Counted from the stretch's first letter, positions 7,827 to 16,631 are shown. The stretch is 64,000 nucleotides of DNA from Planctomycetia bacterium (GCA_030539295.1 JAUNSJ010000001.1:294033-358032); one strand, 5' to 3'. Notes: generated by a model from the letters alone, not told the origin. Numbers and translations: made by a program.

Positions 7827-9233
7827 ATGAAAAACAAAAATCATGAATTTCGACAACATGAAATGGACCGCAGAAGCATATTGAAAATGTTTGGAACAGG
7901 AGCACTGGCCGCGGGGACCAGTATGCTCGGCTGCCGTCAGGAGCCAGGCATTTCGCCGGAAGGAACGGCAACAGGTCCGATTCCAACCGACAAAATGGAG
8001 TATCGAATCAATCCGAAGACCGGCGAAAAAGTTTCTCTGCTGGGATACGGCTGTATGCGTTGGCCGACGCGGCCGAAATCGGACGGAACTGGCGATGAAA
8101 TTGATCAGGAAGCGGTCAACGACATGATCGACTTTGCCATGGAGCACGGGGTGAACTATTACGACACCTCGCCTGTCTATGTTCAGGGATTGTCGGAAGA
8201 GGCAACCGGAATAGCTCTGGCACGTCATCCTCGTGATAAATATTTTATCGCTACAAAAATGTCCAATATGCGTATGAAAACCTTCGAACTTTCCGCTTGC
8301 CGCGCTATGTATGAAGAATCATTCAAACGTTTGCAAACCGATTACTTCGACTACTATCTGCTCCATGCGGTTGGTATGATGGGCTGGGACAAGTTCAAGG
8401 AACGAACCCTCGATAACGGTATTCTGGACTTTGTACTCAACGAGCGGGAAACAGGCCGAATTCGTAATCTCGGATTCTCCTACCATGGAGACATCAAAGC
8501 GTTCGACTATCTCTTGAATCGTGATGACATCAAATGGGATTTCGTTCAGATCCAACTCAATTACGTGGACTGGAAGCATGCGACCGGTCGCAATACGAAT
8601 GCGGAATACCTGCTGGGCGAACTGTCGAAACGCAACATTCCTGCGGTTATTATGGAGCCACTTCTCGGCGGTCGACTCTCGTCGCTTCCAACTTTTTTAA
8701 TGACCCGACTGAAACAACTTCGCCCGGAAGACAGTACCGCGTCCTGGGCATTCCGATTCGCCGGGTCGCATGCGGACGTTCTGACCGTGTTAAGCGGCAT
8801 GACCTATATGGAGCACGTGCAAGACAATGTGCGCACGTTCGCCCCATTCGAACCGCTTAATGACCAGGAAAAAATCCTCCTCGAAGAGATTGCCCAGCTC
8901 TATTTGGAATATCCCATTGTCGCCTGCAACGACTGCAAATATTGCATGCCGTGCCCCTACGGTATTGATATCCCGCGAATTCTGCTCCATTACAATAAAT
9001 GTGTCAATGAGGGGAACGTGCCCAAAAGTCAAGAAGCAGAAAATTATCGCCAGGCACGACGCGCCTTTCTGGTCGGATACGACCAAAGTGTGCCACGACT
9101 CCGACAGGCCAGCCATTGCACCGGCTGTAATAAGTGCACAGAGCACTGTCCTCAAAAGGTCGATATTGCCACAGAGATGGCGAAAATCGACCGGTTCGTC
9201 GAAGCCTTGAAACAGAATAAATTCGAAGGGTAA
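7827..9233 (+). CDS. TAT-exported aldo/keto reductase with C-terminal 4Fe-4S clusters
   Basis: A 468-residue protein. Residues 12-37 carry a twin-arginine signal (DRRSILKMFGTGALAAG) ending in LGC, possibly a lipobox. The AKR barrel covers about 60-350 with likely catalytic residues D113, Y118, K144 and H180 (YYDTSPVY, IATKMS, YYLLH). Two ferredoxin-type motifs close the protein (CNDCKYCMPCPYGID near 368, CTGCNKCTEHCP near 431). AKRs with this tail are widespread in anaerobes. TAT export suits a protein that must fold with its clusters before crossing the membrane. The start at 7827 has an AAAGGAAG ribosome site; an ATG at 7863 is the alternative. Confidence 0.88.
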   Translation: MKNKNHEFRQHEMDRRSILKMFGTGALAAGTSMLGCRQEPGISPEGTATGPIPTDKMEYRINPKTGEKVSLLGYGCMRWPTRPKSDGTGDEIDQEAVNDMIDFAMEHGVNYYDTSPVYVQGLSEEATGIALARHPRDKYFIATKMSNMRMKTFELSACRAMYEESFKRLQTDYFDYYLLHAVGMMGWDKFKERTLDNGILDFVLNERETGRIRNLGFSYHGDIKAFDYLLNRDDIKWDFVQIQLNYVDWKHATGRNTNAEYLLGELSKRNIPAVIMEPLLGGRLSSLPTFLMTRLKQLRPEDSTASWAFRFAGSHADVLTVLSGMTYMEHVQDNVRTFAPFEPLNDQEKILLEEIAQLYLEYPIVACNDCKYCMPCPYGIDIPRILLHYNKCVNEGNVPKSQEAENYRQARRAFLVGYDQSVPRLRQASHCTGCNKCTEHCPQKVDIATEMAKIDRFVEALKQNKFEG

Positions 9234-9386
9234 TCGGAATGTGTCTCACACCATCACTAAACGCGAATACTTTAATCCATTTCCCCGTAAAAAGACAAGG
9301 AATCCGGAACTCAATTGTTCAGGAGAATATACTGTATCGAAATTACTGTTTTTTGTGCGAGTACCGTGTTATGAAAGGAGTGTAGG

Positions 9387-10448
9387 ATGAAAATGACAGA
9401 AGGTTTTATACTGGCAGCTGTTCTTTTTACTGCATTGTTTAATGGAGTAAAGGAAATTAACGGTCAGGCAAACGAAATCAAGAAAGGAAACGACCTATCA
9501 ATGAAAACATTTGAAGTCAGTGAAAAAGTAACCGTTGAGAATGTGCGTTACAAGAACCGATACGGCATTACGATTGCAGCAGATTTATACACACCGAAAA
9601 ATATCGACAAAACGACGAAATATCCCGCGTTAGTGATCGGAACGCCCTACGGTGGTGTTAAAGAACAGGGAGCAGGCCTGTACGCCATGACTCTTGCCGA
9701 ACGCGGCTTCGTCACAATCGCTTTTGACGAATCCTATAATGGTGAAAGTTCCGGTGAGCCGCGTCATGTCTCCTCGCCGGATATCTTCGTCGAGGATTTC
9801 AGTGCCGGCGTCGATTATCTCGGAACACTTCCTTACGTTGACCGCGAAAAAATCGGCGCTATTGGTATTTGTGGCAGTGGCGGTTTTGCCGTTACCGCGG
9901 CGCAAGTCGATAAACGCATTAAAGCCGTGGCCACAGCAAGTATGTACGATATGAGTCGGGTCAATCATTACGGCTGGGAAGATTCCATGACAAAGGAGCA
10001 ATACAACACAATGCTCGACGAACTTGCAAAGCAGCGGTGGAACGATGTCGATAACGGATCGCCACAGTACAACCCCTCGTTTCCTGAAGATGAGGCCACC
10101 TCTATGCCGGAAGAATACGATCCGATTTACGGTGAATTTTGGGAATATTACGCGATGAAACGCGGCCATCATCCACGTGCCCGGGGCGGCTTTACCACGA
10201 CCAGCAATATGGCATTCATCAATTTTCCTCTGATGAATTCTATTGAAACCATTTCACCACGCCCGATCCTTTTCATCATTGGCGAAAAAGCACATTCCCG
10301 CTATTTTAGCGACGATGCTTTTAAGCGGGCCGCGGAACCAAAAGAACTTTACGTCGTGCCCGGTGCCCGGCATATCGACCTTTATGATCGCATGGATTGT
10401 ATCCCATTCGATAAACTTGCAGATTTCTTTCAGAAAAACCTCAAATAA
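9387..10448 (+). CDS. Exported alpha/beta hydrolase
   Basis: A 353-residue alpha/beta-hydrolase with a signal peptide (residues 1-27, ending INGQA). The nucleophile elbow GICGSGG puts Ser at 164. The acid is probably within RYFSDDAFKR and the base is His in VVPGARHIDLYDR near the C-terminus. The pattern resembles the YcjY/dienelactone-hydrolase-like group often linked to flavodoxin and CMD genes. Strong ribosome site GAAAGGAG. A 153-bp gap precedes it, so a secondary promoter is possible, but orientation and content tie it to the redox operon. The ester substrate is unknown. Confidence 0.88.
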   Translation: MKMTEGFILAAVLFTALFNGVKEINGQANEIKKGNDLSMKTFEVSEKVTVENVRYKNRYGITIAADLYTPKNIDKTTKYPALVIGTPYGGVKEQGAGLYAMTLAERGFVTIAFDESYNGESSGEPRHVSSPDIFVEDFSAGVDYLGTLPYVDREKIGAIGICGSGGFAVTAAQVDKRIKAVATASMYDMSRVNHYGWEDSMTKEQYNTMLDELAKQRWNDVDNGSPQYNPSFPEDEATSMPEEYDPIYGEFWEYYAMKRGHHPRARGGFTTTSNMAFINFPLMNSIETISPRPILFIIGEKAHSRYFSDDAFKRAAEPKELYVVPGARHIDLYDRMDCIPFDKLADFFQKNLK

Positions 10449-10474
10449 TTTATTTGCAACAAGGAGAAGACAAG

Positions 10475-10966
10475 ATGAGTTCAAAAACTTTGGTAGCCTG
10501 TTTTTCATGCAGTGGAGTAACCCGACAGGTTGCGGCAAAACTGGCCAAAGTGGCACAAGCCGACCTGTTCGAAATCATTCCGGAAGTCCCCTATTCCAAC
10601 GCGGATTTGAACTGGAATAATGCTCACAGCAGGAGTTCTGTCGAAATGAAGGACAAGACGTCACGGCCAGCCATTTCCACAAAAGTTAACGATATGGGTT
10701 CTTATGACACCGTCTTTGTCGGATTCCCCATATGGTGGTACGTCGCGCCAACTATTATTAATACATTTCTGGAGAGTTACGATTTTTCCGGAAAAACGAT
10801 TATTCTGTTCGCGACGTCCGGCGGAAGTGGATTCGGTAGAACCGTTGAGAATCTTAAAAACAGCGTCTCACCCACGGCGATCATTCAAGAAGGAAAGCTG
10901 CTCAACGGCAATCCTTCCGAAACCGACTTGACAAACTGGATCAAGAACCTCAAACTCGAAAACTAA
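10475..10966 (+). CDS. Flavodoxin, cytoplasmic
   Basis: A 163-residue FMN-binding flavodoxin. The N-terminal strand and loop (TLVACFSCSGVTRQVA) is the phosphate-binding P-loop equivalent, and YDTVFVGFPIWWYVAP is the loop with the isoalloxazine-stacking aromatics. No signal peptide is present. I start at 10475 because AAGGAGA lies 8 bases upstream; a longer frame from 10454 would include that site. It likely supplies low-potential electrons to the neighbouring redox proteins. Confidence 0.9.
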   Translation: MSSKTLVACFSCSGVTRQVAAKLAKVAQADLFEIIPEVPYSNADLNWNNAHSRSSVEMKDKTSRPAISTKVNDMGSYDTVFVGFPIWWYVAPTIINTFLESYDFSGKTIILFATSGGSGFGRTVENLKNSVSPTAIIQEGKLLNGNPSETDLTNWIKNLKLEN

Positions 10967-10984
10967 AATTCAAGGGACAATAAT

Positions 10985-11695
10985 ATGAAAAATGTCTATA
11001 CAATAATTTGTATGGCATTTGCGTTGCTGGCGTTCGCGTCGTTTACCGCTTGTAACGATGCGAAACCGGCAAATGCAACGCCTGATAATAGTGCCGTAAC
11101 AGAAAATAAAAATTCCGCGAATACGGACACAGTTACTGTAACAAAATCGGCCAATTCGAAAATCCTCATAATCTACTTCTCGAGGGTTGGAATTTCGGAA
11201 CCGTTCGACAAGGTCGATGCCGTTTCCTCCGCCAGCCTGCCCAACGGGAATACAATCGTTATCGCGAACGATATTAAGGAGATGACCGGCGGTGATATGT
11301 TTCAACTGATTACCGATAAAGTCTATCCGGCTGATTACGACGCGACGACAGATCTGGCCAAAAAGGAACAAAACAGCAACGAGCGTCCTACCCTTAAAAG
11401 TCAACCAGAAAATCTTGCGGACTATGACATCGTCTTTTTGGGCTATCCGAACTGGTGGGGTACGCTCCCCATGGCCCTTTTTACTTTTCTTGAAAACAAC
11501 GACCTGTCAGGAAAAACTATCATTCCTTTCTGTACCCATGAAGGAAGTGGATTGGGTGACAGTCAGCGGGATATTGCAAAACTTTGTCCCGAGTCAAAAA
11601 TCATTGACGGTCTTGCCGTTCGTGGCGGAAGTGTAACCAGTGCGAAGACAGATGTTGAAAAGTGGCTGCAAAAAATCGGACTTTATCAACAGTGA
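10985..11695 (+). CDS. Flavodoxin-family lipoprotein, exported
   Basis: A 236-residue protein with a lipoprotein signal peptide (lipobox FTAC, Cys about residue 23), a roughly 30-residue Asn/Thr/Lys-rich linker, then a flavodoxin domain (KILIIYFSRVG, DYDIVFLGYPNWWGTLPMAL, TIIPFCTHEGSGLGDS). It is a paralogue of the preceding cytosolic flavodoxin but anchored outside the cytoplasmic membrane. Folding with FMN outside the cytoplasm is uncommon; secreted flavodoxins of this type occur in gut anaerobes. It is a plausible partner of the exported AKR. Confidence 0.88.
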   Translation: MKNVYTIICMAFALLAFASFTACNDAKPANATPDNSAVTENKNSANTDTVTVTKSANSKILIIYFSRVGISEPFDKVDAVSSASLPNGNTIVIANDIKEMTGGDMFQLITDKVYPADYDATTDLAKKEQNSNERPTLKSQPENLADYDIVFLGYPNWWGTLPMALFTFLENNDLSGKTIIPFCTHEGSGLGDSQRDIAKLCPESKIIDGLAVRGGSVTSAKTDVEKWLQKIGLYQQ

Positions 11696-11725
11696 CTCCA
11701 AAGATAACAATTTGAACGACACAAA

Positions 11726-12376
11726 ATGAGTACACAGTTCTGGAAACGCACCGTCGACATCTTCATGATCGGGCTGTTCATTGCCCTGATGGGATGCTCA
11801 TTTACAGGCGACGTGGTTCATGAATGCCTGGGCATACTGCTCTTCGTTCTGTTCATAGCGCACCATGTTTTGAACAGAACCTGGTACCAGACTTTCATGA
11901 GCCGGCGTCGGTCGCCGCGGCAGCTTGCGTTTGCTTTGATGACTGTTCTCCTGTTTACCGTCGTAGTCTTTATGGCGATTAGTTCTATTCTTGTCTCAAG
12001 AACAATTTTCGCATTTATTGATTACGACGGTGGCCTGTTCTCGCGGCAATTGCACCAAATGACGACTCATCTGGCCTTGATGCTTGCTGCAATTCACTTT
12101 GGTCTTTATGGTAAAAGATTCTTTGGGAGATGGACGAGACTGAGCGGGACGAAACAAATATCAAAATGGTTTGCAGTGGCTGTTCCGCTTGCTGTGATTT
12201 GCCTTTATGGAATTTGGGCGTGTTATCGGCACGACGTCGGTCAAAAACTCTTAATGAGACAGGCCTATTCCTTTTGGAGCGGATCGCGTATCACTTTTTT
12301 TGTCGACTATACCGCGATCTTTATTTCCTGTTCGATTCTCGCCTTTTCTGTAGAACGTTTTACATCAAAAAAATGA
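11726..12376 (+). CDS. DUF4405 integral membrane protein
   Basis: A 216-residue protein with five to six hydrophobic spans. Histidines lie in or next to helices (VVHECLGILL, AHHVLNRTWY, QMTTHLALMLAAIHFGLYG), as in haem-b-binding four-helix membrane proteins, and DUF4405 is thought to be related to cytochrome b domains. It is the last gene of the redox operon. The ribosome site is weak (no clear GGAG), suggesting translational dependence on upstream genes. It could be a quinone- or haem-linked membrane partner for the ferredoxin and flavodoxin proteins; this is inferred. Confidence 0.8.
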   Translation: MSTQFWKRTVDIFMIGLFIALMGCSFTGDVVHECLGILLFVLFIAHHVLNRTWYQTFMSRRRSPRQLAFALMTVLLFTVVVFMAISSILVSRTIFAFIDYDGGLFSRQLHQMTTHLALMLAAIHFGLYGKRFFGRWTRLSGTKQISKWFAVAVPLAVICLYGIWACYRHDVGQKLLMRQAYSFWSGSRITFFVDYTAIFISCSILAFSVERFTSKK

Positions 12377-12448
12377 CCTTATGCCATAGTTTTGAAAGTC
12401 CACTGGCCTCGCAACGCAGGCAGGATACAAAATATTTGCTTCCCCCGC

Positions 12449-12477
12449 TTGACTCTTCCGTGCGACGAGGTTACACT
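12449..12477 (+). promoter_or_regulatory. Promoter of the immunity-like gene trio
   Basis: TTGACT (12449-12454), a 17-bp spacer and TACACT (12472-12477), about 60 bases before the first gene. The -10 box overlaps a small dyad, TTACACTGTAA (12471-12481). Confidence 0.55.
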
Positions 12478-12537
12478 GTAAGTAGATCAGGTTGTCACAC
12501 TTACGGAGTTGGCGTATCCTGAACAGGAGAGTGAAAA

Positions 12538-13098
12538 ATGCAATTGAGAACCACGAAATACGACCCCGCAAATCGCAACGAGCAAGGGTTTTACATTAAG
12601 GACGAATGGATTTCGATCGGCGATATAGGCCGTTCTTACGACGGAAAAATATTTACTGCGAGCGAATATTTTCGCGTCGAAGACGCCTATTGTGAAACCG
12701 TAAAACTATTGTTGGACGCCCAAAAAATTGATCATTTGATCATTTCCAACTGCGACTCAGAGAAACGTATTCCTAATTTCTTTACCTCTACAAAATATTA
12801 CGTAATTCAAAACGAACTTAAGGGCAAACTGTGTCCCGGCAGAAAATGCAACTGGCATGAAATTGATCTACTCATACGCCTGAACTTAAGAGAAGAATTT
12901 TGGTGCGTTTTTGAAGGAAAATATGGAACTTACCTCGAATTTGGTTATGATTATTATATGTTATATGGGAGTAAAAAAAACATTGACTTAAAAAAACTTA
13001 AATTCCCCAAGGAGATGTTTATCGAAGAAAATTGCCCTTGCGATGGTTTTGAAGACTATGACAAATATTCATCTGCCGTTGCACGCAAGAACAAATAA
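12538..13098 (+). CDS. Hypothetical protein, copy 1 of a tandem trio (immunity-protein-like)
   Basis: A 186-residue soluble, aromatic-rich protein with no signal peptide. It opens with LRTTKYDPANRNEQG, EWISIGDIG and a VEDAYCETVKLLLDAQKID helix, and ends with YGTYLEFGYDYYMLYGS and FIEEN. The opening pattern (KYDP..R..G.Y...EW.SI.DIG) recalls immunity proteins of polymorphic toxin systems, which often occur as tandem variants. This is recalled resemblance, not a verified hit. AGGAGAG precedes the ATG. It has a C-terminal tail (about 20 residues, DKYSSAVARKNK) absent from the other copies. Confidence 0.75.
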   Translation: MQLRTTKYDPANRNEQGFYIKDEWISIGDIGRSYDGKIFTASEYFRVEDAYCETVKLLLDAQKIDHLIISNCDSEKRIPNFFTSTKYYVIQNELKGKLCPGRKCNWHEIDLLIRLNLREEFWCVFEGKYGTYLEFGYDYYMLYGSKKNIDLKKLKFPKEMFIEENCPCDGFEDYDKYSSAVARKNK

Positions 13099-13155
13099 TT
13101 CACAAAATGTAAAACGGGACTTGAAATTACAATATAAATACAACAGGAGCCAGAA

Positions 13156-13674
13156 ATGAGACTAAGAATAACGAAATATGACCCGGCAAACCGCGACCAA
13201 CAGGGGCATTATACAAAGAATGACTGGATCTCTATTGGTGACATAGGGAATTCTTACGATGGGAAAATATTCACGGCTGCCGATTATTTTGCCATGGAAG
13301 ATGCCTATTGTGAGTCAGTAAAATTATTACTGCAAGCTCAAAAGATAGATCATCTTTTCATTTCCAGGTACAGTCGAACGGTATCAATTCCGAGTTTTTT
13401 TACTTCCACGAAATTTTATAACATGAGAGATGAACTTATACGACCTCTCCATCTCAGCCAGTCCTGGAATGCCATAGAAATTATGATTCGTTTAACCTTG
13501 CGGGAGGAATTTTGGTGTTCGTTTAAGGGAAAATATGGGACTTATCTTCACTTCGGTTATGGTTTCTATATGTTCTATGGCAGTAAACGCTCCGTGGATT
13601 TAAGCACGATTAACTTTCCGAAGTGCATTTTCATTGAGGAAAATTTTCCCTCTCCCTATCTGTCGGCAGAATAA
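13156..13674 (+). CDS. Hypothetical protein, copy 2 of the tandem trio
   Basis: A 172-residue paralogue of the genes on either side. It shares LRITKYDPANRDQQGHYTKN, DWISIGDIGNSYDGKIFTA, EDAYCESVKLLLQAQKIDHL and YGTYLHFGYGFYMFYGSK. Its central segment (RYSRTVSIPSFF) diverges most, matching the idea that variable middles confer partner specificity. CAGGAG precedes the ATG, and 57 bp separate it from copy 1. Confidence 0.75.
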   Translation: MRLRITKYDPANRDQQGHYTKNDWISIGDIGNSYDGKIFTAADYFAMEDAYCESVKLLLQAQKIDHLFISRYSRTVSIPSFFTSTKFYNMRDELIRPLHLSQSWNAIEIMIRLTLREEFWCSFKGKYGTYLHFGYGFYMFYGSKRSVDLSTINFPKCIFIEENFPSPYLSAE

Positions 13675-13787
13675 GAGGAATAAGGAAAAGAGCTTTCGTC
13701 TGCGGGATAACCGTCCTCACGTCTGACAAAAGAATTCCTTGGAATGAACCGTCATAATACAAGTACATGCCCAACAGGGGAATCAGA

Positions 13788-14306
13788 ATGCAACTTAGAA
13801 TATCGAAATATGACCCTTCCGACCGTAAGCAGCAAGAATTTTGCAATGACAATTACTGGTGTGCAATAAACGACGTAAATAATGACTACTACTCCAAAGG
13901 CATTACACTTAAACACTATTTCCAAATTGAGAATTCCTATTGTGAGTCAATCAGACTTTTGCTTGAATTCCAAAAAATTGATCATTTGATCATTTCCAGT
14001 TGCGACACAAAGCGGGATGTTCCAAAGTTCTTTATCTCGAAGCAGTATTGCCAAACTCGCGAAGACCTGAAAGGGAAACTGTATCTAGGCAGGCAATGTA
14101 CCTGGCATGAAACTGAACTGATAATGAGGGCAACGTTACGTAATGAATTTTGGTGCAATTTTAAGGGAATTTCCGGAACTTATCTGCATTTCGCTTATGA
14201 TTTTTACATGTTTTACGGCAGTAATCATTCGCTTGATTTACACAAATTACAATTCCCGGAAGGTATATTCATTGAGGAAAACTACCCATCTCCCTATCTT
14301 TTGTAG
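13788..14306 (+). CDS. Hypothetical protein, copy 3 of the tandem trio
   Basis: A 172-residue paralogue (LRISKYDPSDRKQQEF, YCESIRLLLEFQKIDHLIIS, FWCNFKGISGTYLHFAYDF, FIEENYPSPYLL). The start at 13788 follows AGGGGAATC; an ATG at 13767 lies upstream without a better site. Its EWISIGDIG box is replaced by WCAINDVN, so it is the most divergent N-terminally. It nevertheless shares a roughly 28-bp identical DNA patch with copy 1. No cognate toxin gene is visible nearby. Confidence 0.72.
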   Translation: MQLRISKYDPSDRKQQEFCNDNYWCAINDVNNDYYSKGITLKHYFQIENSYCESIRLLLEFQKIDHLIISSCDTKRDVPKFFISKQYCQTREDLKGKLYLGRQCTWHETELIMRATLRNEFWCNFKGISGTYLHFAYDFYMFYGSNHSLDLHKLQFPEGIFIEENYPSPYLL

Positions 14307-14399
14307 CAGGTCCTTCCCTACAAAGGAACTTTCTTGCGAAGAAAGGTAATTTATTAGAGAGCACGCATGGAGAGACGAGTAAGCGTGGTCAATAAATCT

Positions 14400-14850
14400 T
14401 CCTCGCCGTGATTTGCCAATTTACCATCATAATGTACCTGTTCTGGATTCGCCTACCGCTGTCACGCCATGAACCGGCGGCCTGAGAAGAGGGCGTGGTC
14501 TGACGCTCGACAATTAACTTAGTTTGCTCATTGCGTGTAATTTGTCTGTTATCGCAACCCGATTTGGCACGAACCCACTACAGAAAAACGCAAACAAAAG
14601 CGTCCCATGTACGTCTGAAAGTTCGGCAAGGCGATTCCTTAGTGAAGGACAGAGAGGATATCAATCACGGCGTTATGTGCCGGTTCGTCCCTTGTTCCTC
14701 TTCATTTCACCGACAATAGTGCCTCGATCAACGTCTGCGAGTTCAGCAATAAACGCGGGTTTTCGCTTGTTTTCAGACCGGATTTTTGTCAGGTACGTTT
14801 CCCACTGGTCGGCGTGACCTGTCTGTTCGTAATTTTTTAACTTTGGCAAG
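14400..14850 (-). pseudogene. Decayed IS30-like transposase remnant
   Basis: Read on the minus strand from about 14850, KNYEQTGHADQW, then KRKPAFIAELADVDRGTIVG and EMKRNKG resemble the N-terminal HTH of IS30-family transposases (IAxxLgvxxsTIsrEikRNkG). After a stop at 14673 the match continues in shifted frames: YPLCPSLRNRLAEL resembles GYRPxQAxxLAE, and VERQTTPSSQAAGSW resembles the WSPEQIAGRL region. Multiple stops and shifts show it is dead. Terminal inverted repeats and the DDE domain were not found. The stretch 14307-14973 holds nothing else I can support. Confidence 0.42.
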
Positions 14851-14973
14851 ACAGGAAACGGAAAACCTGCGTGCCGGAAGAACATACGCGCAAAGGCTGT
14901 ACGATGAAGCCCGGACGATAATAACGTGTTTCGATCAGGAAATTGAACTTGAGACAGGGCTCCTGCCAGAGAA

Positions 14974-15891
14974 TTACTTGAGCGACTTTTGGTAGTCTGT
15001 GAAAGAGACCTTTGGGAACTGGCGTGAGAAATGGAGTGCGCGGACAAGTCGTCCCTCGTCGCGTTCGGAAAGGCGACGCACAAGTGTATGGCGACTTTCA
15101 ATCTTAATGGTTCGGCCCAGGAACCACTTTCCTTTCGGCCAAATAGTCAAATGAAATTCGTCGGGAAATCGGGATCTTTCTTCCAGGATGCGATTGACTT
15201 CCATGCGGGCAAACGGCGTTGTTGAACCAGGATTAAGATAAATATTCAACTTACAATAGGCATTGGAAAAAAGGAAATAAGCCTGACTCAATTGTTCCTC
15301 TTCGAACAGTTTGGTCTTTAAGGTGTATTCAAGCCATTTACTCTGCAAGATGAGTTCCGATTCATCCTCACTGGCGGAAATATCGAAGGAGGGATTTAAA
15401 ACGAAAGCTTGAAATTTATCCTTTTTGGCAAGGAGCCGGTCGCGGATATTGGCGAGGAAGCTGTCGATTTCGGAGCAGGAGAGCTCCGTTTGCAATCGAT
15501 GGAGCGGGTCGAGCAGAGTAAAAATCTGCTGCTCCGGCCGGTAGATAATAATCTCGCCATAATCGCCGATAAAATCGAAGACGAGTCCGTCGGCGAAGAC
15601 GGTCGAGGTTTTAATTTCGAGGATTTCGTCGTTTTTTTCCATTTGAACGACGTTATCGACACGGAATTTGAGGGGTTCAGAGAGGTCCGGAGCGGCCGTT
15701 TCCTGGGCATTAAGGACAACGACCGGCGCAAGCCACAAGGCCAGCAGCAATATCAGAGTCGAGGACCACCGTGCGCGTGGTCTTCCCGTACGGCTGCAAC
15801 GAGCCAAGCATAAACAAAGTACTGGATTATTCATGGGACATGATCTGAACGTAGGAGCGGACCGACACGTAAGCCGGTCGCGGGACTTCAT
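14974..15891 (-). CDS. Exported protein of unknown function, coupled to infC
   Basis: A 305-residue protein if started at the ATG at 15891, whose ATGA overlaps the infC stop. A GTG at 15909 and an ATG at 15834 are alternatives, and none has a clear ribosome site, which supports coupling. A basic stretch (SRTGRPRARW) and hydrophobic core (STLILLLALWLAPVVVLNAQ) form a signal peptide cut before ETAAPDL. The mature part is mainly predicted beta with EVNRILEERSRFPDEFHLTI near the end, loosely recalling periplasmic lipid- or lipoprotein-carrier folds; I do not assign a family. Downstream of infC where rpmI-rplT often lie. Confidence 0.75.
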   Translation of the reverse strand: MKSRDRLTCRSAPTFRSCPMNNPVLCLCLARCSRTGRPRARWSSTLILLLALWLAPVVVLNAQETAAPDLSEPLKFRVDNVVQMEKNDEILEIKTSTVFADGLVFDFIGDYGEIIIYRPEQQIFTLLDPLHRLQTELSCSEIDSFLANIRDRLLAKKDKFQAFVLNPSFDISASEDESELILQSKWLEYTLKTKLFEEEQLSQAYFLFSNAYCKLNIYLNPGSTTPFARMEVNRILEERSRFPDEFHLTIWPKGKWFLGRTIKIESRHTLVRRLSERDEGRLVRALHFSRQFPKVSFTDYQKSLK

Positions 15892-16427
15892 CGTGGCGCC
15901 AAGGTACACAACAGTTTTTTACCCATTTGTTTCGGCGGAGCCTCTACTTTAGCCACGTCGCCGAGGAGCTGTAGCACACTTTCCAGTAGCTTTTCGCCTT
16001 CACTAATGTGTGCCATTTCCCGACCGCGGAACTGAATGGAGAGGAGCACTTTGTCCTTTTTGACCAGGAACTCGCGGGCCTTATTGATCTTGACCTGGAT
16101 ATCGTGGTCTCCCGTCTTGGGCCGCAGGCGTAACTCCTTAAGCTGAGGGCGGTTCGTCTGCTGTTTCGCGATTTTTTTCTTCTGTTCGTATTTAAATTTA
16201 CCGTAGTCCATGATACGGCAGACAGGTGGTTTGGCCGCGGCGGCGACCTCGACCAGGTCAAGCCCGACTTTTTTCGCCTGGGCCAGAGCTTCCGCCGGCG
16301 TCATAACGCCGAGCTGCGCCCCTTCTTCGGAAATAACGCGAATTTGTGGCGCTCGTATTGTTTCATTGACCCGCTGGGCCGGTCCCTTACTATTGGACGT
16401 CGTTGTTTCGATCCTCCTGGGTATCAT
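15888..16427 (-). CDS. infC: Translation initiation factor IF-3
   Basis: IF-3 with both domains. The N-terminal domain (VNETIRAPQIRVISEEGAQL, then MTPAEALAQAKKVGLDLVEV) is followed by PPVCRIMDYGKFKYEQKKK, and the C-terminal domain includes LKELRLRPKTGDHDIQVKIN and VLLSIQFRGREMAH. It binds 30S subunits and enforces start-codon fidelity. I list the ATG at 16427, but the strongest ribosome site, AGGAGG at 16413-16418, lies inside that reading frame. The real start may therefore be a non-AUG codon just after it, as in E. coli infC, which starts with AUU and regulates itself. rpmI and rplT are not adjacent. Confidence 0.93.
   Translation of the reverse strand: MIPRRIETTTSNSKGPAQRVNETIRAPQIRVISEEGAQLGVMTPAEALAQAKKVGLDLVEVAAAAKPPVCRIMDYGKFKYEQKKKIAKQQTNRPQLKELRLRPKTGDHDIQVKINKAREFLVKKDKVLLSIQFRGREMAHISEGEKLLESVLQLLGDVAKVEAPPKQMGKKLLCTLAPR
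16413..16418 (-). promoter_or_regulatory. Consensus ribosome-binding site inside the annotated infC start
   Basis: AGGAGG on the minus strand, within the fourth and fifth codons of the ATG-initiated frame. The next in-frame codons are ATC, GAA, ACA, ACG, ACG. An ACA or ACG would be 6 or 9 nt downstream and no AUG/GUG/UUG lies at a usual distance, so a rare start codon is implied. Confidence 0.5.
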
Positions 16428-16631
16428 ATAATTTCCGTAACGATCCTTAACCTTTCTCCCGAGTAAAAACTGGATTCTAACGTTCCTGCCAGGCACACCC
16501 GCTGACCAGGAACCCACGCAACCGATCGCGTATCAAAATAACCTCTTGTACAACGGTCCCGGTTTTACAGCCACATGGCTTTAGTCTCATTCTACCATCT
16601 TTATAACGAAACGGCAACACCTCTTGCAGAT

